Origin: Anderseniella sp963759095
GTDB taxonomy: Bacteria; Pseudomonadota; Alphaproteobacteria; Rhizobiales; Aestuariivirgaceae
Assembly (NCBI GenBank): GCA_963759095.1
Contig: CAVWYF010000016.1
Span: 124,001 to 188,000, forward strand
DNA length: 64,000 nt
Reading direction: 5' to 3'
In this document: in pieces, positions 54,766-63,743 of the stretch
Position numbering within the stretch: the first letter of the stretch is position 1
Layout: each line of letters begins with the position of its first letter
Program-made: the position numbers and the translations under genes
The notes under the pieces: generated by a model
What the model saw: the letters and a program-made list of their open reading frames with translations, nothing else
What the model was told of the DNA's origin: nothing
Database searches by the model: none

Positions 54766-55311
54766 CTATTTGAAGCCCTCGGGACGAAGCGATTCAACTG
54801 TGCTGTACTTGCGCTTTGCCACCTGCATTTGCGATGGCGTTTGTTCCAGACTTCCTGCGATCCATGCCAAATAGGGTTCGGCAATCTCCTTGCCGTTGGA
54901 GCGGGCATGGCGCAGCCATGCAAAACCGCGCGAAAGGTCGCGCGGCAGCCCGCGACCATAACGATACATCAAGGACACATTTATCTGGGCATCCGGCCAG
55001 TCCGCCAATGCAGCGCGCAGATACCATTCACTTGCCTTTTTCAGGTCGACAGGCGTTCCCATCCCCAGATAGTAAAGATTACCAAGCTGGTTTTGCGACC
55101 ACGGATCACCGGTTTTGGCTTTTTCATTCAGGCGTCCAAAGGCAACTGCATAACTGCCGTTGCGCAGGTCGTCTGCAATTGTGGTTTCCGGTTTGGCGAT
55201 TTGCCAGATCAGCGCAACAACAATGGCAGCGACCATTGCGACCAGTGCAATTCGGCGCGAGCCGGCAGGTATACTGGCAGCGTTCCTGGCGGCCTCAATT
55301 GCCCGCTTCAT
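54766..55311 (-). CDS. Sel1/TPR-repeat protein with N-terminal membrane anchor
   Basis: The 181-residue product has an anchor (IALVAMVAAIVVALIWQIAK, about residues 22-41) and Sel1-like repeats: WSQNQLGNLYYLGMGTPVDL, KKASEWYLRAALADWPDAQI and RYGRGLPRDLSRGFAWLRHA. Such repeats mediate protein binding in the periplasm. It begins the operon with the ExbB/ExbD-like pair, where it may be an adaptor replacing TonB or TolA. That role is inference. Confidence 0.8.
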   Translation of the reverse strand: MKRAIEAARNAASIPAGSRRIALVAMVAAIVVALIWQIAKPETTIADDLRNGSYAVAFGRLNEKAKTGDPWSQNQLGNLYYLGMGTPVDLKKASEWYLRAALADWPDAQINVSLMYRYGRGLPRDLSRGFAWLRHARSNGKEIAEPYLAWIAGSLEQTPSQMQVAKRKYSTVESLRPEGFK

Positions 55312-55484
55312 GTGTGGCCTCCATCAGACGCGACATACAAAACCGATTATGCGATGGTTTTTCGCAAAGTGGCAACAACCACCCTACTGTAAATCCTGCA
55401 TCACGGGATGGCTTTGATTGCCCTATTCTGGTCATATCAGGTGTAAATGATATGAGCGTTGTTTACCTAACGTGAGACGCCGTC

Positions 55485-56276
55485 ATGAAACGCCTTGTGC
55501 TGACTTTTGCATTGCTGGCCGGTTTGCCTGGATTGTCCCTTGCGCAGAGCCCGCTGCAGCATGTGGATTTGACCTCGCCGGACATGACGCAGGCTGAAAT
55601 GACGCGCGAAGAGGTTATTGCCGCACTGGCGGCGGCAACCACCGATCGGCCTGCCGACTTCACAAGCCGGAAACTTTCAGGCCTTGACCTGTCGGGGCTT
55701 GATTTCAAGCGGGCGGTACTGCGTTCAGCACGCCTCAACAAGACCAATCTGAGTGATGCAAACCTGGCTGGTGCAGTCCTGGATCAGGCCTGGATGCTGG
55801 AAGCCAATCTGACCAACGCCAATCTTAAAGGTGCCAATCTGTTCCAGGCGCAATTGTTGAAAGCGACACTTGATGGCGCGGACCTGTCAGGTGCGCTGAT
55901 TGCCAGTGACCTGACCGGGGCCAGCCTGAAGAATGCAAAATTCGTCGGTGCAAACCTGAGTGCGGACATGCGCAATCAGTCGATGGGGCTGATGCGCGGA
56001 GTGTTGGTATCCGCCAATCTCGAAGGCGCCGATTTCACCAATGCCAACCTGTCCAGAACCAAGTTCGAGTTTGCGTCTATGAAGGGCGTTATTCTGGAAG
56101 GGGCCAACCTGATGCGCGCTGAGTTGGGTGGGGCGGATCTCACCGGGGCCCGTGTCAAGGGCGCAAACTTCACTGAAGCCGATGTGACGTCAGCGAAGCT
56201 GAAAGATCTCGTCGGTGTTGCGGACAGCAATCTGGAAGAAGCGGCAAGCAACCTCAACCTGGCATTCCGCAAATAG
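55485..56276 (+). CDS. Exported pentapeptide-repeat protein
   Basis: The 263-residue product has a signal peptide (LTFALLAGLPGLSLAQ) and about 30 tandem A(N/D)LxxA-type pentapeptides (for example LSDANLAGAVLDQAWMLEAN and LEGADFTNANLSRTKFEFAS), forming a right-handed quadrilateral helix. The first 60 residues include EVIAALAAATTDRPADF. Secreted pentapeptide proteins have varied or unknown roles. It stands alone between the ExbB-type operon and the GFA gene. Confidence 0.85.
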   Translation: MKRLVLTFALLAGLPGLSLAQSPLQHVDLTSPDMTQAEMTREEVIAALAAATTDRPADFTSRKLSGLDLSGLDFKRAVLRSARLNKTNLSDANLAGAVLDQAWMLEANLTNANLKGANLFQAQLLKATLDGADLSGALIASDLTGASLKNAKFVGANLSADMRNQSMGLMRGVLVSANLEGADFTNANLSRTKFEFASMKGVILEGANLMRAELGGADLTGARVKGANFTEADVTSAKLKDLVGVADSNLEEAASNLNLAFRK

Positions 56277-56475
56277 GTCGGGCGGGCTCTGTCAGGTTAG
56301 ACTGTTATCGGCGATGGATGGCGTTCGTCGACCCCTCGCAAATCTCACAGCGGCGCTCCGCAATGAAAAATAATTTTCGCCTAAATGCGAAATTTCGGTC
56401 TATCGTAATGTGACTTGCCGAAGGCAAGTTCTGAGCCTCGACGGTTGAAGTGAGAAATTTAACAAGGAGGAAGAC

Positions 56476-56913
56476 ATGTCTCATAAGTATGCCGGAGGGT
56501 GCGACCATGTACACACCCACTCGGACCAAGATCCGATCGACAACCACACCTGCCACTGTTCGGTTTGCAAAAGTGTTACCGGTCAAGACACGACGCATGT
56601 GGTATTCTTCAAGCATGGCGATCTCAGCGTTGACGAATCCGACAGTTTGAATCGTCAGCCATTTAACGCGCAAAACCCGGATGGTCCGCTGGAGCTCTGC
56701 ACATGCGCGACTTGTGGCACACCGATCATGCTGGATGATAAGGAAAGCCGCATACGAGCTATCGTGCCAAACCTCATGGGTTATCAGCCGGACAGCCTGC
56801 CGGCGACCTATCATGCCTTTTATGATCCAGCCACCGGCGCTCCGGCACCAAGTGATGGCCGCCCGGTATATGAGGGACTTCGCCCGGACTTTGTCTGGCC
56901 AAAGCCAAGCTGA
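56476..56913 (+). CDS. GFA/CENP-V-family zinc protein
   Basis: The 145-residue product has CHCSVCKSVTG (CxCxxC, about residue 25) and CTCATCGTPIMLDD (about 75), the zinc-binding pattern of glutathione-dependent formaldehyde-activating (GFA) family proteins. GFA was proposed to speed S-hydroxymethylglutathione formation. Many members have other or unknown roles, so formaldehyde activity here is inference from context with frmA. AAGGAGGAAG lies 7 bases before the ATG. Confidence 0.85.
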   Translation: MSHKYAGGCDHVHTHSDQDPIDNHTCHCSVCKSVTGQDTTHVVFFKHGDLSVDESDSLNRQPFNAQNPDGPLELCTCATCGTPIMLDDKESRIRAIVPNLMGYQPDSLPATYHAFYDPATGAPAPSDGRPVYEGLRPDFVWPKPS

Positions 56914-57178
56914 AGACAAAACTCTGATTGCTACGTTTAGCGAGCTGCCCGGCACCCTTCAAAGGGTGTTGGGCAGGTATTGACAAGTTACTCGCTGGTT
57001 CGGTTTCACCAACGGCGTCAGTTTGTTCGAATGGCAAATATTTCCTATAAGTGACACCGATTTCCAGCGGAGATTATCCAGTACAAACGAATGGTGTAAT
57101 GTAGGCAGGGCCGTGTTGGTAATTGTGACGATTGAGTTTGCTGCGCTCAGACGATGTTAAGTTGTCAATGCCCATGAA

Positions 57179-57677
57179 CTATCTGATCTGGAACGATCGG
57201 ATGTAGTTGACCAGTGCCTCTATCTTTTGGCGTGCAGCAACATTGTCTGCAACAGCCTCTTCACCGCCCGTCTGCGGGTCTTTCAACAGGCCAAACCGCT
57301 TGCCCCAGATCGGCATTTCCCGTGTTCCGTGTGGCGGCATGTTCTTGCGTCCGTCAATCACCTCAATCAGGAACCGTTCGGGGAAATAAATGTCACTGTA
57401 GCGATCTGCAAGATTGTTGAGCGGCGGCACTTTACTTTTCAGGGACCCGACCAACGGTCCCGCTACCATCGCCGGATGTGCCGTGGCATGGCGCGCAGCT
57501 TGACCGATGAGGCTTGCTGCGTCGAAGTTCCTGCTTGCTTTCGGCATTTGCAGCGGTGCCATTGGCTGCAAACCACGCGTCGAAGGTCTGCTTGCTTTCG
57601 GCAGTTGCAGGGGTGCCAGTGGCGGCAAACCAAAACATTGCAGCACCCAGAGCCAATGATTTGAACTTCAAACACAT
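57179..57677 (-). pseudogene. c-type cytochrome, frameshifted, with internal tandem duplication
   Basis: From ATG 57677 a signal peptide (LALGAAMFWFAATGTPATA) leads into SSCAPCHGTSGDGSGTVG, a haem site, in one frame. The remainder (SLKSKVPPLNNLADRYSDIY, FPERFLIEVIDGRKNMPPHG, TREMPIWG with a Met ligand) is in another. Before the haem site a segment of 57-58 bases is repeated in tandem (57519-57576 and 57577-57633), duplicating the signal cleavage region and adding further frame disruption. At least two frame changes are needed to read it through. Confidence 0.7.
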
Positions 57678-57756
57678 GATCTTAGCGTAACCAATTGATC
57701 TGCCTGTCACATTGACCTTGGTCAATCGCTGTACATAACACCCATCCAGAAACGGT

Positions 57757-58129
57757 TTACTTGTCCTTGAGGCTAAGAATAAAAGCTATGACGTTGTCTA
57801 GGTCTCGGGGTTCAATCATCAGGCCGGGCATTTTTGGATGAGATGACTGCAACCAGAAAGATAGTGATGTTCTCGAAACACCTGAGGTGTTTGCAACAAT
57901 ATAAAACGTTGGAGCACCGGAGGCGGTACTCATGGGGTTTCGCGAGGTGATGTCGTGGCATTTTGCGCAGTTTCCTCTGGCAAAGATGCAGGCCCGCATC
58001 TATATCGCCCAACCCCGCTGCGTGTGCTGTTGATGCAACAAATAGCAAACCGTGCATCAGCACCGCAGCGGCCAGTCCTGCCTTTAATGGATTGCCAAGG
58101 AGTGATGGTGAGACATACACACCGGTCAA
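57757..58129 (-). pseudogene. Small c-type cytochrome, one frameshift
   Basis: The first part (58129 to about 58010) has a signal peptide (AAVLMHGLLFVASTAHAAG). In the next frame it continues RACIFARGNCAKCHDITSRN with a haem motif CAKCH, then HPKMPGLMIEPRDLDNVIAF with the Met ligand, ending at 57757. A single inserted base near 58010 explains the break. Restored length is about 123 residues, a typical monohaem class I cytochrome. It is adjacent to and co-oriented with the other damaged cytochrome. Confidence 0.7.
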
Positions 58130-58193
58130 TCCTGTGAAAGCATCGCGGCGATCTCGTCCTTTAACAAAAGACGCTGTTTGCGAAGATCTGTAG

Positions 58194-58708
58194 AGCGCAC
58201 ATCACTTGATGGTTCCACACCAGTTTCGATTCTGTGAATTACTCACGGTTGATCAAATGGTACTCATTAAAAAGCCTGGCGAAATGCGCGTGTGACGTTT
58301 TTAAATCGTGAAGCCTATCGACCTTGTCAGGAAATTCTTCGGCAAGCTCATGTCGGACGTGAGACAATTTTGCTACCCTTCTTTTTGTTGCAATGATTGC
58401 AAGCACGTTAGCGTTGAGAGTTTCGTCTCCCCTTGACCTATGTCAAGAACCCGGCCCCATGTTTCATATCGCATCGCATTGAAAGACCTGAAACTCTCCA
58501 CGCGCCATAAATTTGGCGGCAGGAATAACAACCGCTTCGCCATTTCTCATCGGCGTTGACAGGGCGTTCTGCGTCTATGTCTGGCAGGCAAGAAGTTTTT
58601 ATCGCATGGATTTGTTTAGTCCCCGGATATCAACCAAGTGCCGGTTCCGCTACATTAACAATGAGGCGCAGGCATTCTGGTTCTTGCCTGGTTTTTTCGA
58701 AACGGGAA
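58194..58708. other. Intergenic stretch without a confident gene
   Basis: About 515 bases lie between the cytochrome remnant and the LysR gene. No frame on either strand has recognisable protein features. It should contain the LysR promoter. Confidence 0.4.
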
Positions 58709-59623
58709 ATGGCGATGGAACTTAAGTGGCTAGAGGATTTTCTTTCTCTCTGTGATACGCGAAATTTTCGCATCTCTTCACAACGACGATGCGTGTCTCA
58801 ACCCGCATTCAGCCGACGTATTAAAACTCTTGAAAACTGGCTTGGAGCGGAGCTGATTGATCGGACTGTCCAGCCGGTGAAGTTAACCAACGCAGGAGAG
58901 GTGTTTAAGCCGGTGGCGCTGGAGATTGTTCTGTTGGCCTATCAATCACGTAACATATCAAACAGATCAGCGCAGATGGGGAAAATCCGTTTTTCGACAG
59001 TCAGTACCCTGGCGCAATTCTTTGTACCGGCCTGGTTGAAACAGCTTCAACCACTGGTTGAGTCAAAATCACTCAGTGTCAGAACAGATTTTAAAGGTGT
59101 TAGCGAATATCTGTCCGCCCTCGAAGATGGGCGCGTTGATTTTTTTATCTGTTATGAAGACCCTTCTAAAACGATCATAAATTTTGCCGAGAAATTTAGC
59201 TCTATTCGATTAGGGACGGAATCCCTGGTTCCCGTGGTCAGCCCCGATAATCACGGTAATCCGACTTACTGGCTCCCATCCTGCAAGCCCGGTAGCACGA
59301 TCCCCTATTTGCATACCCATTCCAAGCCATACCTGTGGCCTATCAGGCAGCTCCTTGAAGATAGATTTGGCAAACTCAAGTTCGTACCGGTATATGAATC
59401 TACAATTGCCACTGCTATAAGGGCTATGGTCGTCGAGGGTTATGGCGTCGCCTGGATCCCGAGGTCGATCGTCGCTGACGATCTTGAAGCAGGACGCCTG
59501 ATGCTTGCAGCTGAAGCGAGCGCAGAAATTCCGCTGGATATCAAAATATATCGATACGAGCCAAATGCCGAGCCCGGGACCGAAAAATTCTGGCAGGCTT
59601 TACTGCACAATGATGCGGGTTAA
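58709..59623 (+). CDS. LysR-family transcriptional regulator
   Basis: From ATG 58709 (or 58715) the product of about 304 residues has a helix-turn-helix (MELKWLEDFLSLCDTRNFRI, RRCVSQPAFSRRIKTLENWL, GAELIDRTVQPVKLTNAGE) and a substrate-binding domain with VSEYLSALEDGRVDFFICYE. Its frame extends upstream to 58556 without family resemblance, so the shorter start is chosen. It reads toward the aap genes 280 bases downstream, and both it and a T-N11-A type site in that gap could take part in their control. Confidence 0.88.
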   Translation: MAMELKWLEDFLSLCDTRNFRISSQRRCVSQPAFSRRIKTLENWLGAELIDRTVQPVKLTNAGEVFKPVALEIVLLAYQSRNISNRSAQMGKIRFSTVSTLAQFFVPAWLKQLQPLVESKSLSVRTDFKGVSEYLSALEDGRVDFFICYEDPSKTIINFAEKFSSIRLGTESLVPVVSPDNHGNPTYWLPSCKPGSTIPYLHTHSKPYLWPIRQLLEDRFGKLKFVPVYESTIATAIRAMVVEGYGVAWIPRSIVADDLEAGRLMLAAEASAEIPLDIKIYRYEPNAEPGTEKFWQALLHNDAG

Positions 59624-59902
59624 TCAGCGTATCGTTAATCCGTATTAGCCACGAATAACACCTGAAAAAAACCGACCACAAACAACACCATCGAATGAGC
59701 TGTGATGCATTTTTTGCATAACTATCACTGTTATAGGCATTGGACAGCAAACGCTGATGCACCCTAATGTGGCATACGGGACAAGGTAAAATGGCCAGAC
59801 CGGGGAAGTCGCCTGGCTCTGACGTGACTCATTTCTCCAGCTTTAACCCTATATAAAACACACAGATAACAAAACTATAAATTATCAAGAGGAGATCAAT
59901 CA

Positions 59903-60946
59903 ATGAAGTTCACAACCATACTAACATCGGCCACAGTAGCTGCTACCTTGCTGCTAGCCGGCACCACCACCGCTTCGGCGGATAGGTCCACCCTGGATAT
60001 AGTAAAAGAACGCGGGCATTTGCGCTGCCAGGTCGGCCAGCCATCACACGGCTACTACAATATGGATGCCAACGGCAAATGGTACGGCCTTGATGTCCAG
60101 AATTGCCATGCTGTTGCGGCTGCCATATTTGGTGACCAGAATAAACTGGAAATACAATCGGTCAGTTCGCAGATGCGCTTTACCGCGTTGGCGAATGGTG
60201 AATCGGATATGTTATCCCGCACCGCAACCTGGACTATGTCTCGTGATACCCAGCTTGGCCTGGATTTTTTACAGCCGAATTTCTACGATGGCCAGGGCTT
60301 CACTGTTCGCAAGGACAGCGGCATCACCAGTGCGATGCAACTTAAAGGGGCCAAGGTATGTGTGCTCACCGGCACCACAACCGAGCTCAACCTGGCCGAT
60401 TATAGCCGCGCCAATAATTTAAATATCAGCGCTGTTACATTTGAGGATTTCAACGTCCGTGACGACACTTACCTGAAGGGTGGCTGTGATTCGACGACTG
60501 GCGACAAGTCATCGATGGCCGGAAACCTGGCTGCATTCCCGGTCCCTGCCGATCATCTTATTCTGCCTGAAACGCTTTCCAAGGAACCTTTGGCACCGGC
60601 GGTGCGACAAGGCGATAGCCAATGGGCGGATATTGTTAGATGGACACAATTTGCCATGATCAACGCCGAAGAAATGGGCGTTACCAGTGCCAATGTTGAC
60701 GATATGCGCGCCAATTCAAAGAATGCGGAGATTCGCCGCATGCTGGGTGTCGAGGGAAATCTTCATGAAGGTTTGGGGCTTACCAAAGATTGGGCCTACA
60801 ACGTCATCAAGCAGGTCGGTAACTACGGTGAAAACTATGAAGCCTATATGGGTGGCGGTAAATTGGGCATCGGTATCCCGCGCGAAGGTTCAGCCAACGC
60901 ACTGTGGACCAAAGGCGGCCTGATGTACTCTCCGCCGATGCGCTAG
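59903..60946 (+). CDS. aapJ: General L-amino-acid ABC transporter, periplasmic binding protein
   Basis: The 347-residue product has a signal peptide (TATVAATLLLAGTTTASA by position) and the AapJ/BztA pattern: LDIVKERGHLRCQVGQPSHG, WYGLDVQNCHAVAAAIFGDQ, EIQSVSSQMRFTALANGESD, MLSRTATWTMSRD and KDWAYNVIKQVGNYGENYEA. It captures a broad range of L-amino acids for the AapQMP importer. GAGGAG precedes the ATG. Intact, unlike the permease genes after it. Confidence 0.95.
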   Translation: MKFTTILTSATVAATLLLAGTTTASADRSTLDIVKERGHLRCQVGQPSHGYYNMDANGKWYGLDVQNCHAVAAAIFGDQNKLEIQSVSSQMRFTALANGESDMLSRTATWTMSRDTQLGLDFLQPNFYDGQGFTVRKDSGITSAMQLKGAKVCVLTGTTTELNLADYSRANNLNISAVTFEDFNVRDDTYLKGGCDSTTGDKSSMAGNLAAFPVPADHLILPETLSKEPLAPAVRQGDSQWADIVRWTQFAMINAEEMGVTSANVDDMRANSKNAEIRRMLGVEGNLHEGLGLTKDWAYNVIKQVGNYGENYEAYMGGGKLGIGIPREGSANALWTKGGLMYSPPMR

Positions 60947-61035
60947 AGCACGGGTTCAAGTGATACCAATTGTCAGCACTTCGAAGCGATCAGGTCTATG
61001 TTCTGGTTGATTTACGAGAAATGATCCTGATCTAG
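60943..61035. repeat. Palindromic intergenic repeat unit, copy 3 (diverged)
   Basis: CTAGAGCACGGGTTCAAGTG followed by AGCACTTCGAAGCGATCAGG and a late CCTGATCTAG matches the layout of the unit at 31792-31894 (CTAGAGCA...GGGTTCAA, then a CACTTnGAAnCGATCAG block, ending GATCTAG). It overlaps the aapJ stop codon and lies before aapQ, where it could trim expression of the downstream genes. Confidence 0.6.
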
Positions 61036-61169
61036 TAATCAAACCAAGACCTTGACCGTTAATGTTGCAAACTGCTGGCGCCAAAACCTGGTTCCAAGAT
61101 GGTCTGCGCAGTTTAGTTTGGCGCCAGTGGTTTTGCGCAGCACAGTAATTCATATCAGGGGGACATATT

Positions 61170-62386
61170 TTGATAGCTAGTGATGTTCAGAAGAAGACCG
61201 AACATATCAAACCAGAGGAGAAGTTTGACTTTTTCAATGATGAACGAGTTCGTTCGGTTTTTTATCAATTCCTGACGGCGGCGTCTGTCGGCGGGGCCGG
61301 CTGGTACCTTTTTACCACCACTGCGCATAACCTCGAAGTCCGCGGGATGGGTTCGGGTTTGAGCTTTTTGAGTGTGGAAGCAGGTTTCGACCCCGACTTT
61401 AAACTCGTCGCGTACGAGGCCGGGATCGGCACCTACGGGGATATCTTTATCATCGGTATTCTCAACACAGTTTACATCTCTTTTCTGTCCATCATCGCCA
61501 CCACCATACTCGGATTCACCATTGGCGTTTTGCGGCTTTCCAGCAATTGGCTGGTCTCCAAGGTGGCGCTTACCTATGTGGAAATTTTTCGTAATACGCC
61601 GCTACTGATACAGGTAGTTTTCTGGTACATCGGGATTTTCTCGCTGTTGCCCAAGGTCAAGAAAAGCATTGACCTGTCCGCTGGCTCAGAAGTCGTGCTG
61701 CTGAATAATCGCGGGCTTTACATGCCATGGCCCGAGCCGGGTGATTTACTCTGGCTAACCGGGCTGGCCTGGTCGTCGCGATAATGCTGTGGTTTTTCTT
61801 AAGCGCTGGGCCCATAAACGCCAGGACGAAACCGGCAAGATTTTCCCGACCCTGACGTCATCCATCGGCCTGATTGTTCTGCTGCCGGCAGCCGCCTATT
61901 TGATGACAGGCTCACCGCTCGAATGGGATATCCCGAAACTTGAGGGATTTAACTTCGTTGGCGGCGCCACTTTACCGCCGGCGTTCCTCGCTCTTTTCGT
62001 CGCCTTGACTATGTACCATGCCGCGCAATTAGCGGAAGCCGTGCGCGCGGGAATTTTGTCGGTCGGCAAGGGACAGAAAGACGCGGCGATGGCCATTGGT
62101 CTCAGGCCGAATCGGTCAATGACCCTGGTTGATTATTCCGCAGGCGATGCCGGCCATTGTTCCGCCGATGATCAGTCTGTGGATGAACGTGGTGAAGAAC
62201 TCCTCCCTCGCCATCGCGATCGGCTATCCGGACCTGGTCGCGGTCTTTATGCAGACATCGCTAAACCAGGTTGGGCACGCGATTGAGATAGTCGGTATGA
62301 CCATGGCGTTTTACATGTTCGTCAGCCTGTCGATTTCCTGGCTGCTGAATATGTACAATAAACGTGTGCAACTGGTGGAGCGCTGA
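61170..62386 (+). pseudogene. aapQ: General L-amino-acid ABC transporter permease AapQ, three frameshifts
   Basis: Pieces in order: VRSVFYQFLTAASVGGAGWY and LNTVYISFLSIIATTILGFT with EIFRNTPLLIQVVFWYIGI in the first frame to about 61760; GLVVAIMLWFFL in a second; KRWAHKRQDETG, YHAAQLAEAVRAGILSVGKG and QKDAAMAIGLRPNRSMTLV in a third to about 62120; then IIPQAMPAIVPPMISLWMNV and NSSLAIAIGYPDLVAVF to the stop. The EAA loop (GQKDAAMAIGL) and all helices are present. Two breaks fit a missing base and one an extra T. Restored length is about 405 residues, normal for AapQ. Confidence 0.85.
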
Positions 62387-62388
62387 TC

Positions 62389-63719
62389 ATGGCCATCGTA
62401 AAGCTTGAAAAAACTCCCGCCAGGCCAGCGCCCTTAACTGAAAGGTCGGTCATCGGCTGGATGCACCGGCATTTGTTTAGTTCCGTGCTCAATAGCATTC
62501 TCACCATCGTTACTCTCTATATTGTCTTCATAACGGTGAGAGACCTGTGGGTCTGGGGGATCGCCGATGCGGTGTGGATCGCCGAAAGCCGGCGCGAATG
62601 TTTCGATATCAATATCAGTGGCGCTTGTTGGGCAGGCGTTCTGGCCTGGATGGACAATATTATTCTATGGACGCTACCCGCGTGAAGAATTGTGGCGCCT
62701 CAATCTTGGACTGATTGTGCTGGCTATCTGGATGGCGCCATTGTGGTTGCCGCGCGTCAAGGCAAAAATCCTGATCGGCCTGAGCGTGGTGTTCCTCTAT
62801 CCTTTTATGGCGGGCTATCTTTTTGCAGGCGGCGAGAAAGGCATTTTCATGCAGATCATGGTGACCGCAGCCATCGTCTGCCTGGCCTGCAATACCCTGC
62901 ATTCAATCATCGGCGTGTCTGGTGGCGGCGGACTGCGTGAGTTTCTGATTTCGGCTGCTCGGCATAAAAGACGCTCCGGAAAAGAGCCAGCGTAATATTC
63001 TTTTATGCATCCTCGGCGTAAGCTTTGTCGCGGTTTTTGTCTGGCAAATGAGCTGGAACCTTGACGGCGTGCCCTGGACACAATGGGGTGGCTTGTTCCT
63101 CACCCTGGTGATCGCGGGGGTCGGCATCGCCTCGGCCTTGCCGGGGGGCATTATTCTTGCCCTGGGTCGCCGCTCCAGACTGCCGGTAATACGCGTTCTC
63201 AGCACCGCGTTTATCGAACTGTTCCGCTCTGTACCATTAATAACGGTGCTGTTCATGGCGACGGCGATGTTCCCGCTGTTTATGCCCGAAGGTATTGTGC
63301 TTAACAAGCTGGTGCAGGTGATGATCGCCGTCTGCCTGTTCAATGCCTGTTACATGGCCGAAACCGTGCGCGGCGGTTTGCAGACCATTCCCAAAGGTCA
63401 GTTCGAGGGCGCCCATACCATTGGGCTGGGTTACTGGCGAACCATGGGATTGATCGTCATGCCCCAGGCCTTGAAACACATGATCCCTAATATTGTCGGC
63501 AACTTTATCGGTCTGCTGAAAGATACCACGCTGGTGTCCATCATCGGGCTATTCGACATTCTGGGTATGTTGCGCGCGGTCAGCGTGGATGGTGCCTGGC
63601 GTGGGCTGCACAACGAGCCGTTGATTTTTGGCGCGACGCTTTTCTTTTTGATCTGTTTCGCCATGTCAAAATACAGCCGTCGTCTTGAACAGAAATTATC
63701 GACTGATCACAAGCACTGA
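62389..63719 (+). pseudogene. aapM: General L-amino-acid ABC transporter permease AapM, two frameshifts
   Basis: The first frame (to about 62665) holds HLFSSVLNSILTIVTLYIVF and ECFDINISGACWAGVLAWMD. The second (to about 62950) holds FYGRYPREELWRLNLGLIVL and LACNTLHSIIGVSGGGGLRE. The third (to 63719) holds GGLFLTLVIAGVGIASALPG, STAFIELFRSVPLITVLFMA, GGLQTIPKGQFEGAHTIGLG (EAA loop) and LLKDTTLVSIIGLFDILGML. Each break fits one inserted base. Restored it is a normal AapM partner of AapQ. It starts 2 bases after the aapQ stop. Confidence 0.85.
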
Positions 63720-63743
63720 TCCGGCAGTGCCCGGGGAGAAAGC

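Noticed and set aside
56305..56955. 216-residue open frame antisense to the GFA gene
   Set aside because: It is a shadow of the GFA coding strand, with no ribosome site or family features.
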